From positions 1-6,444 of the forward strand of contig WQZW01000089.1 of assembly GCA_009780545.1 (NCBI GenBank): DNA of 6,444 nt, in the 5' to 3' direction. Both the position numbers and the translations under genes were made by a program. This stretch comes from Treponema sp. GTDB lineage: Bacteria; Spirochaetota; Spirochaetia; Treponematales; Breznakiellaceae. Of this stretch, positions 1 through 4,109 are shown piece by piece (the first letter of the stretch is position 1; each line of letters starts with the position of its first letter). Under the pieces are notes generated by a model. The model was not told the origin of the DNA, did no database searches, and saw only the letters and a program-made list of their open reading frames with translations.

Positions 1-149
1 AAGGAGCAACAAAGCTCGAAGCCCTGCATCTTGCCGAGCAGATGAAGTACAGCCTTATTGTGCTTGCGAGTCTGCCGCTGTTGATTGCGTACCCTTTTGT
101 CCAGAGGTACTTCGTGAAGGGCGTGATGATTGGAGCGGTGAAAGGCTAG
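1..149 (+). CDS. sugar ABC transporter permease, C-terminal fragment (MalG/UgpE type)
   Basis: The open frame enters from the left edge, with the first complete codon at position 3, and stops at TAG 147-149. It gives the last 48 residues of a protein. They contain a hydrophobic stretch (YSLIVLASLPLLIAYPFV) followed by QRYFVKGVMIGAVKG. An ending of the form QRYFVKGhhhGAhKG is typical of the second inner-membrane permease of carbohydrate-uptake (CUT1) ABC transporters, where the last transmembrane helix is followed by a short cytoplasmic tail. By family knowledge the protein would pair with a second permease, a binding protein and an ATPase. Those genes would lie to the left, outside the window. 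The substrate cannot be told. The gene converges on the minus-strand tRNA genes, and no convincing terminator follows it. Confidence 0.85.
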   Translation, partial: GATKLEALHLAEQMKYSLIVLASLPLLIAYPFVQRYFVKGVMIGAVKG

Positions 150-398
150 AAACATTGGGAATGAAGTCGGTGGCAAGCCCGGCCCGTTCCGACATCAACC
201 CTGCAAAGAAGGTAGCGGTATTTTGGAAAAACGCTCGGAAATTTTATAACTACGGGGGTAGTTTGAAATCGCCTTTCAGGCGTTCCGTGGACCTTCTGTA
301 CTCGTGATAATGCAGATTTCGTGTCTCAGTTGACCTTTTTCGAATCCATCGGTTCTACACGTTGTGATTAAACCCTTGTTCTGCAATGATTTAACCTA
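150..398. other. intergenic region, AT-richer, no supported gene
   Basis: This 249-base stretch separates the ABC permease from the convergent tRNA-Arg gene and is visibly richer in A/T than its neighbours. It holds a small hairpin at 248-263 (AACTAC, loop GGGG, GTAGTT) and another at 270-282 (CGCCT, loop TTC, AGGCG). Neither is followed by a T-tract, so neither is a convincing intrinsic terminator, though either could mark the permease 3' end. A 48-codon ATG frame (161-307) is described separately. No Rho-independent terminator for tRNA-Arg is evident on the minus strand. Confidence 0.6.
161..307 (+). CDS. doubtful small ORF, 48 aa, unknown function
   Basis: An ATG frame opens 11 bases after the permease stop codon and closes at TGA 305-307. 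It would encode a basic 48-residue peptide with an aromatic centre (VFWKNARKFYNYGG) and no membrane segment or known motif. The only upstream purine-rich element is TTGGGA directly before the ATG, which is too close for a good ribosome binding site. I do not recognise the product. It could be chance, since a frame of this length is common. The two small hairpins of this gap lie inside it, which argues slightly against coding. Confidence 0.15.
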   Translation: MKSVASPARSDINPAKKVAVFWKNARKFYNYGGSLKSPFRRSVDLLYS

Positions 399-472
399 TG
401 CGCCCGGCCCGGTTCGAACGGGCTACCTACTGATTCGAAGTCAGTTACTCTATCCTGATGAGCTACGGGCGC
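399..472 (-). tRNA. tRNA-Arg(TCG)
   Basis: Read on the minus strand from 472 to 399, a complete 74-nt cloverleaf forms. The acceptor stem is GCGCCCG/CGGGCGC, and the D stem GCTC/GAGT has one G-T pair. The anticodon stem ACTGA/TCAGT encloses loop CTTCGAA. The T arm is GCCCG-TTCGAAC-CGGGC and the discriminator is A. The anticodon TCG reads the arginine codon CGA. The 5' half (GCGCCCGTAGCTCA..GGATAGAG) matches bacterial tRNA-Arg genes. CCA is not encoded (TAG follows the discriminator), so the 3' end must be added by tRNA nucleotidyltransferase. A terminator-like hairpin ends only 4 bases before the 5' end. Confidence 0.95.
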
Positions 473-476
473 GGAC

Positions 477-511
477 AAAAAACCGCCGGCCGGTACGACG
501 CCGGCCGGCGG
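477..511 (-). terminator. intrinsic terminator-like hairpin between tRNA-His and tRNA-Arg
   Basis: On the minus strand, CCGCCGGCCGG (511-501) pairs perfectly with CCGGCCGGCGG (493-483) across a 7-base loop, and six Ts follow (482-477). This is an 11-bp all-G/C stem with a U-tract, the classic Rho-independent signal. There is no T-tract on the plus-strand side, so it works only in the tRNA direction. It should end the tRNA-His transcript, yet it leaves just four bases before tRNA-Arg. It may therefore be a partial terminator or an RNA-processing element. Confidence 0.75.
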
Positions 512-514
512 CAG

Positions 515-587
515 GGTGGATGACGGGATTCGAACCCGCGACAACCAGATCCACAATCTGGCGATCTACCCCTGATCTACATCCACC
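515..587 (-). tRNA. tRNA-His(GTG)
   Basis: Read on the minus strand from 587 to 515, this is a full tRNA-His. The acceptor stem is GTGGATG/CATCCAC, and the D stem GATC/GATC encloses AGGGGTA. The anticodon stem CCAGA/TCTGG holds loop TTGTGGA, and the T arm is GCGGG-TTCGAAT-CCCGT. The anticodon is GTG (histidine). The base before the acceptor stem (position 587) gives the G at -1 and the discriminator is C. That G-1:C73 pair is the identity element recognised by histidyl-tRNA synthetase. CCA is not encoded (CTG follows). A sigma-70-like promoter lies just upstream and a hairpin with a T-tract just downstream. Confidence 0.96.
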
Positions 588-607
588 AAGTTTCGGTAAC
601 GCTCTAC

Positions 608-636
608 AATCTGCCCCGGCCCGGCCCTTTTGTCAA
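608..636 (-). promoter_or_regulatory. putative sigma-70 promoter for tRNA-His
   Basis: On the minus strand a perfect -35 box TTGACA (636-631) is followed, after a 17-base spacer very rich in G and C, by CAGATT (613-608), which matches three of six positions of TATAAT. Transcription would start near position 601, about 14 bases before the tRNA-His 5' end, a normal short tRNA leader. The -35 box and spacing are strong and the -10 box is weak. Confidence 0.6.
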
Positions 637-642
637 GGGGCG

Positions 643-671
643 TTTGCAGACCGGCAAAAACATGGTAGAAT
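643..671 (+). promoter_or_regulatory. putative sigma-70 promoter for the 677-1621 gene
   Basis: TTTGCA (643-648, four of six matches to TTGACA) lies 17 bases upstream of TAGAAT (666-671, five of six matches to TATAAT). The predicted start point, about seven bases after the -10 box, falls at 677-679, on the ATG of the next gene. The same TAGAAT hexamer is used by the flaA promoter at 1641. The promoter is divergent from, and nearly touches, that of tRNA-His. Confidence 0.5.
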
Positions 672-676
672 GAGGC

Positions 677-1621
677 ATGAAGCTTGCCGGCCGCCTGGTT
701 CCCCTGGCCCTGCTCCTTGCCGTTCCCGCCGTGGCCCTCCCGGTTTTTTTCTCCCGCGCCCCGGTTCTAGTGGTTACGGACGTCCCCTTCGCCGCCCTGT
801 ACGGGGAGGAACGCATCCGAGGCCACAGGATTTCCGCCTCGCTCTCGCTTTTCCGCCCGGTAAGGCCCGTCATGATCGCCGACGACGCAAGCCCCGACAT
901 ACTCATAGCGGCAATCTCCCACGCCTCCGGTAACCCCTTCGCCGTGCTTTTCCCACGACGCTTTTCTGCCGTCGCCGAGCGTTTCCACGAGGAGTTCCCC
1001 CCGGTTCCGGCCGTGGTCTTTCGGGGAACCTCCGCCTCCGGAATGCCGGCGGGAAACGGAACCCTGAGCGTCTACGGAACCGACAGACGGGCCGATCTCT
1101 TCAGGGCCGGGATTTTGGCCGGAACGATTGGCCTTGCGGGGAAAACCTCGGGCGGTGAGGAGGATTCAGGCGGCCGGCGGACGCACGTTCTCCTTCACGA
1201 TTCCCTTTCGACCGGCGAGGAGCGGGCCGTTTTTTCCGGGGCCGTGATGGAAGTGGACTCGGCCTCCGCCGTCGTTTTCGCCGGTTCCTCCGCCGCGATG
1301 CCGGATTTGCGTCTCGCCGCCTCCGTCGTGTCGGCCGGCGGCCCGGGCGACTTTATGGAAAGAAACGTGGGCGTTCCGGTGATCCTCTTCAGTTGGATGC
1401 ACCCCGACTTCACTTCCGGCGAGGTGCTTGTCATGTTCGACGACTCCCACTGGGCGTTGGCGGCCGAGGCGGCGAGGATGGCGGCAAGGGGCGAGGCCGA
1501 GGGTTTGATTCCGTCGAAAACGCTAATCTTTTCGGAGAGAATTGCCGACAATGGAGTAGCCCGCGTCCTGAAAAGGGCGGCCGGCCGAATTCCCCCAAAA
1601 TTTGATGCCGGGGAACATTGA
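677..1621 (+). CDS. exported protein of unknown function, possibly periplasmic-binding-protein-like
   Basis: This 314-residue protein begins with a signal-peptide-like segment: Lys2 and Arg6, then a Leu/Ala/Val-rich core to about residue 24. There is no lipobox cysteine, so it is either released to the periplasm or held by an N-terminal anchor. I do not recognise the family. Alternating hydrophobic beta-strand-like and helical segments (PVLVVTD near 29-35, THVLLHD near 169-175, VPVILFSW near 233-240) suggest a Rossmann-like fold. Phrases such as SVYGTDRRADLFRAGILAG (131-149) recall type-1 periplasmic binding proteins, but this is weak. Codon choice (heavy use of GCC, CTT, TCC, TTC) is consistent with a real gene. 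The ATG has GAGG only one base upstream, too close to act as a Shine-Dalgarno site. The start is kept because it opens the signal peptide and no other start fits. It lies directly upstream of the flaA pair, but a new promoter begins at its stop codon, so a shared role is uncertain. Confidence 0.75.
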   Translation: MKLAGRLVPLALLLAVPAVALPVFFSRAPVLVVTDVPFAALYGEERIRGHRISASLSLFRPVRPVMIADDASPDILIAAISHASGNPFAVLFPRRFSAVAERFHEEFPPVPAVVFRGTSASGMPAGNGTLSVYGTDRRADLFRAGILAGTIGLAGKTSGGEEDSGGRRTHVLLHDSLSTGEERAVFSGAVMEVDSASAVVFAGSSAAMPDLRLAASVVSAGGPGDFMERNVGVPVILFSWMHPDFTSGEVLVMFDDSHWALAAEAARMAARGEAEGLIPSKTLIFSERIADNGVARVLKRAAGRIPPKFDAGEH

Positions 1622-1646
1622 CATCTTTTGCGGTAGGCATTAGAAT
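1618..1646 (+). promoter_or_regulatory. strong sigma-70 promoter for the flaA pair
   Basis: A perfect TTGACA (1618-1623) and TAGAAT (1641-1646, five of six matches) are separated by exactly 17 bases. The -35 box contains the TGA stop codon (1619-1621) of the upstream gene. Transcription should start near 1653, giving a leader of about 30 bases with a good ribosome binding site. In treponemes flaA is known to be transcribed by the housekeeping sigma factor, unlike the sigma-28-dependent flaB core genes, and this fits. No sigma-28-type element was noticed. Confidence 0.85.
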
Positions 1647-1684
1647 GAAAGACAAGAAAACATCGAAACCAAGGAGATGTGAGG

Positions 1685-2443
1685 ATGAAACACGTCAGTA
1701 TTAGAGCCGTCTGTTTTGTTGGCCTTATGTGCCTTGCCGTTCTCTCGGCCCACGGCAGGGATCGCACGGAGACTTTGAGCACCGTGGTGCTTGAAAGCTT
1801 CAACGGCGAGACGACCCGGGAATGGAGCGACGGCGGTCAGATGAGGACCTTCGACTTTGCGTGGGATCTCAGGGCCAGCGGATGGGCGACCACGGTGGAC
1901 GGGGTGAGCTTTCCCCGTTCGACCTTCGTCGAGGCATGGCCAAGGGCGCTCTTCGGGGGCAACCGGGAAGGCCGCCTGATTCAGAGCTTCGGCGTAAACG
2001 GCCGCTTCGACCGCCAGGGACACAACTGGATAGACGTGTTCCCCGTGCAGGACGGCGAGGCGTTCGAGATACCCATGCCGGGCCGGGTGCGGAGCATGGA
2101 CATGTGGGTCTGGGGATCGAACCTGCAATACAGGCTTGAGGCCTACCTGCGGGACGCCGAGGGATATATGCACCGAATACAGCTTGGAAGCCTGGCCTTC
2201 GACGGCTGGCGAAACCTGTCGGCAAGCATCCCGTCGCACATCCGCCAGGAAAACCGGGTTCTGCCGGCCCACGCCAGGCTGAGCTTCGTGAAGTTCCGGC
2301 TGTGGACCCAGCCGAACGAAAGGTCGGACAACTTTTTCGTGTATTTCAACAGGCTGAACATACTTACCGACATGGCCCACCCGTATTTCGACGGCGACGA
2401 TCTGGCAAATCCCGATCTCGTGTCCGAATTCTGGAACGACTAG
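1685..2443 (+). CDS. flagellar filament outer layer protein, FlaA family (first of tandem pair)
   Basis: FlaA proteins sheath the FlaB core of the periplasmic flagella in spirochaetes and are exported by the Sec route. This 252-residue product starts with a signal peptide (to about residue 24, SAHG before RDRTE). The mature part is an all-beta-like domain. Its best-conserved part (about 134-183) has the pattern MDMWVWG..LQYRLEAYLRD..G..HRIQLGSLAFDGW. This matches the second gene (SVWVAG..HELRILVRD..GRTHSIYMGDLNFQGW), showing they are paralogues. The end is NFFVYFNRLNILTDM plus an acidic tail. The ATG at 1685 is chosen because AAGGAG (1671-1676) lies 8 bases upstream; a GTG at 1679 would be only 2 bases from it. 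The pair resembles the tandem flaA-like genes of Treponema (the flaA2 region of T. pallidum), but which paralogue matches which cannot be settled here. The stop is 18 bases before the next ATG, so the two genes are co-transcribed. Confidence 0.88.
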   Translation: MKHVSIRAVCFVGLMCLAVLSAHGRDRTETLSTVVLESFNGETTREWSDGGQMRTFDFAWDLRASGWATTVDGVSFPRSTFVEAWPRALFGGNREGRLIQSFGVNGRFDRQGHNWIDVFPVQDGEAFEIPMPGRVRSMDMWVWGSNLQYRLEAYLRDAEGYMHRIQLGSLAFDGWRNLSASIPSHIRQENRVLPAHARLSFVKFRLWTQPNERSDNFFVYFNRLNILTDMAHPYFDGDDLANPDLVSEFWND

Positions 2444-2461
2444 GTTTAAAAGGAGAGTCAA

Positions 2462-3136
2462 ATGAAAAGGTTTGCGATTTTAACCGTGCTTCTTGTTGCC
2501 GCCTTCGGCGTGGCTTATGCCCAGTCAAGCGAGGAAATCGACGAGGTTTCGCTTGACAGGTTCGAGATCGAGGGTGCCTGGTACTCCGCTATTTCCAGCG
2601 ACAACGGGTTCACGGCATCCAGAACGTTCAGCGGCGGCCCGGCCGGGCGGGAACCAATTCAGGGCGAGGACGGGGATGTTCAGGACGAGAACGTCCTCGG
2701 CGTGCGGGTGGATTTCCTTCGCCGTGGTTTACACACCTTTACGGTAACCCCGGTACGGCCCATTCCAATCGATGGAATTACGAAGACGATTTCGGTCTGG
2801 GTTGCCGGGCGGAATTCCAGCCACGAGCTTAGGATCCTTGTCCGGGATATTCTGGGCAGGACGCACTCGATTTACATGGGGGACCTCAACTTCCAGGGCT
2901 GGAGACAGCTCACGGCGGTAATCCCGGCTCAGTCGGTGGACGGCAGAAGCGGCGTGGTGCAGAGAAGCCACACCAACACTTCCATACGCCCCGGCATAGA
3001 GGTGCTCGGCTTCCGTGTCCATACCGATCTGACGGACTCAATCGGTTCCTACTATATATACTTCGACGACCTCAGGGCGTCGAGGGATATGTTTGCCTTG
3101 GGCCGCGACGAGGACGACCCGGTGGACGGCTGGTAA
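2462..3136 (+). CDS. flagellar filament outer layer protein, FlaA family (second of tandem pair)
   Basis: This 224-residue exported protein has a clear signal peptide (KRFAILTVLLVAAFGVAYA, cleavage before QSSEE near residue 21). The conserved FlaA core runs from about residue 105 to 160 (ITKTISVWVAG, ILVRDILGRTHSIYMGDL, FQGWRQLTAVIP). It is followed by LGFRVHTDLTDSIGSYYIYFDDLRASRDM and a short acidic C-terminus ending in DGW. It is a diverged paralogue of the preceding gene and shorter by 28 residues. A strong ribosome binding site, AAAAGGAG (2448-2455), lies 6 bases before the ATG. The gene ends 22 bases before a strong intrinsic terminator, which closes the two-gene operon. As a secreted sheath component it should sit in the periplasm around the FlaB filament. 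Whether it forms sheath with its neighbour or supports its assembly cannot be told from sequence. Confidence 0.9.
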   Translation: MKRFAILTVLLVAAFGVAYAQSSEEIDEVSLDRFEIEGAWYSAISSDNGFTASRTFSGGPAGREPIQGEDGDVQDENVLGVRVDFLRRGLHTFTVTPVRPIPIDGITKTISVWVAGRNSSHELRILVRDILGRTHSIYMGDLNFQGWRQLTAVIPAQSVDGRSGVVQRSHTNTSIRPGIEVLGFRVHTDLTDSIGSYYIYFDDLRASRDMFALGRDEDDPVDGW

Positions 3137-3158
3137 GATTCCGGTCGGCGTTGAAATG

Positions 3159-3196
3159 GCGGATGGCAAAGCTGGCTTTGTCGTCCGCTTTTTTTT
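3159..3196 (+). terminator. strong intrinsic terminator of the flaA operon
   Basis: GCGGATGGCAAAG (3159-3171) pairs with CTTTGTCGTCCGC (3176-3188) over 13 base pairs, two of them G-U, around the loop CTGG. Eight Ts follow (3189-3196). This is a near-ideal Rho-independent terminator. It ends 12 bases before the ATG of the next gene, so that gene cannot rely on full read-through. Confidence 0.92.
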
Positions 3197-3208
3197 GCCC
3201 TTTTTGCA

Positions 3209-3925
3209 ATGTCAAAAACAATCGGCACCAACAACGAATCCAGCCTCCACAGGCAGTTGAAGACGAGCTACGCGGGATCCGGCGGCCTTACCGAGGTGGA
3301 GCTTTCCGGCTTCGTGGCGGATGCCGTTGGCCCCGACGGACAGAGAATCGAGATTCAGATCGGCAGTTTTGCCCCGCTCAAAAAAAAGGCGGGGGAACTT
3401 GCCGCCCACGGCACGCTTAAAATAGTCTATCCCGTAATTGTCGCAAAACATCTGGAGTTCTTCGACTCCCAAGGCGGGCCTCTAGGCTCCAGAAAGAGCA
3501 ACCGATCCGGCAAAATCTGGGATCTTTTCAATGGCATGGTTCACGCCCCCGAGCTTCCGCTCGTCCCGGGCCTTGAAATCGAGCTTGCCTTGGTGGAAGT
3601 GGCCGAACGGCGAATCCGAGACGGCAAGGGATCTTGGCGGAGGAGGGGGGTGAGCGTGGGCGACCGCCGGCTCCTGAAACTTCACGAGCGGATACTTCTT
3701 AAAAGGCCGCGCGACTACGTCCGCTTCGTTCCCTTTGCCAAAAAAGAGGAATTTACATCGGGTGAACTTTCCGAAAAAGCCGGGATTCGAGTCGAGCTGG
3801 CACGAAAGACCCTCTACGTTCTGGTCAGGCTTGGCGTGGTGGAAAAAACAGGAAAGCGGGGAAAAGCAAATCTGTTCCGGCTTTTGGCCGGCCCAAGAAC
3901 CGTAAACTGGAAAAAACTGCCCTAA
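3209..3925 (+). CDS. conserved-type protein with PD-(D/E)XK nuclease-like domain and C-terminal winged helix
   Basis: This 238-residue protein is soluble and basic, with no signal peptide. The N-terminal part (about 8-80) has NESSLHRQLKTSYAG, then an acidic strand LTEVELSGFVADAV (E29, E31, D38), IEIQIGSF (E48, Q50) and a lysine run (K58-K60), then KIVYPVIVAK. The order E, D, then E-I-Q is the pattern of PD-(D/E)XK nuclease-like folds. I recall similar uncharacterised bacterial proteins with NExSLHxxLKxxY and IEIQTxxF, but cannot name the family. The middle (about 88-175) contains a basic stretch, GKGSWRRRGVSVGDRRLL. Residues about 182-226 (FTSGELSEKAGIRVELARKTLYVLVRLGVVEK...) look like a winged helix-turn-helix. 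A DNA-binding or nuclease role is inferred, not shown. The ATG is the only plausible start: the frame is closed upstream at TGA 3152-3154. There is no Shine-Dalgarno sequence, and the leader is the T-rich tail of the preceding terminator. Confidence 0.82.
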   Translation: MSKTIGTNNESSLHRQLKTSYAGSGGLTEVELSGFVADAVGPDGQRIEIQIGSFAPLKKKAGELAAHGTLKIVYPVIVAKHLEFFDSQGGPLGSRKSNRSGKIWDLFNGMVHAPELPLVPGLEIELALVEVAERRIRDGKGSWRRRGVSVGDRRLLKLHERILLKRPRDYVRFVPFAKKEEFTSGELSEKAGIRVELARKTLYVLVRLGVVEKTGKRGKANLFRLLAGPRTVNWKKLP

Positions 3926-3958
3926 TCCACGACAAAAACCATGATTTTGTATGGAAAG

Positions 3959-4001
3959 CTACACATTTGTGTAGGTATCCGAAAAAAATTTCATCCGAAA
4001 T
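3959..4001 (+). repeat. short hairpins and 8-bp direct repeat upstream of the mraZ promoter
   Basis: CTACAC (3959-3964) and GTGTAG (3969-3974) form a perfect hairpin with loop ATTT. ATCCGAAA occurs twice (3977-3984 and 3993-4000), and the second copy lies in a weak ATTTC-ATCC-GAAAT hairpin (3988-4001). This is followed, after five bases, by eight Ts (4007-4014). The weak hairpin plus T-tract could end the preceding transcript. The A- and T-tracts lie about 11-43 bases upstream of the -35 box and could also act as an UP element. Confidence 0.35.
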
Positions 4002-4024
4002 ATCTCTTTTTTTTCTTTGGCTAC

Positions 4025-4054
4025 TTGACAGATCTGCTCGCCATGATTTATAGT
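4025..4054 (+). promoter_or_regulatory. sigma-70 promoter of the mraZ (dcw) operon
   Basis: A perfect TTGACA (4025-4030) is followed after 18 bases by TATAGT (4049-4054, five of six matches). The predicted start is near 4061, giving a leader of about 49 bases before the mraZ ATG at 4110. The box array for MraZ begins at the base after the -10 hexamer, so a bound repressor would block initiation or early elongation. Confidence 0.75.
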
Positions 4055-4108
4055 TGGGATCGTTGGGTAATTCTGGTAGATGATGCCATTTGATGGGAGA
4101 AGCTGGGT
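4055..4108 (+). promoter_or_regulatory. MraZ operator: 10-bp-phased TGGG boxes
   Basis: TGGGA (4055), TGGGT (4064), TGGTA (4074), TGCCA (4084, degenerate), TGGGA (4094) and TGGGT (4104) fall at intervals of 9, 10, 10, 10 and 10 bases. MraZ is known to bind repeats of TGGG-type boxes about 10 bp apart upstream of its own gene, so that its ring-shaped oligomer contacts one face of the helix. The array lies wholly between the -10 box and the ATG at 4110, which also supports that start over an ATG at 4080. Confidence 0.8.
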
Positions 4109-4109
4109 A

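Noticed and set aside
248..282. Two small hairpins as a permease terminator
   Set aside because: Stems of five to six base pairs with no T-tract do not meet the intrinsic terminator pattern.
330..358. TTGACC followed by TTCTAC as a plus-strand promoter
   Set aside because: The -10 matches only two of six positions and the transcript would run antisense into the tRNA genes.
364..933. Plus-strand open frame of 189 codons
   Set aside because: It runs antisense through both tRNA genes and the hairpin between them and then into the 677 gene in another frame; its peptide is low-complexity Arg/Pro.
1195..1803. Minus-strand open frame of 202 codons
   Set aside because: It lies antisense across the 677 gene end, the flaA promoter and the flaA signal peptide; no motif or ribosome binding site supports it. 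GC-rich codon use creates such mirror frames.
1640..2461. Minus-strand open frame of 273 codons
   Set aside because: It is the mirror of the first FlaA-family gene, which has a signal peptide, ribosome binding site and paralogue; the mirror peptide has no recognisable domain.
4080..4109. Longer mraZ start at the ATG at 4080
   Set aside because: The ten extra codons consist of phased MraZ boxes, the family N-terminus matches the ATG at 4110, and GGGAGA is well placed only for 4110.
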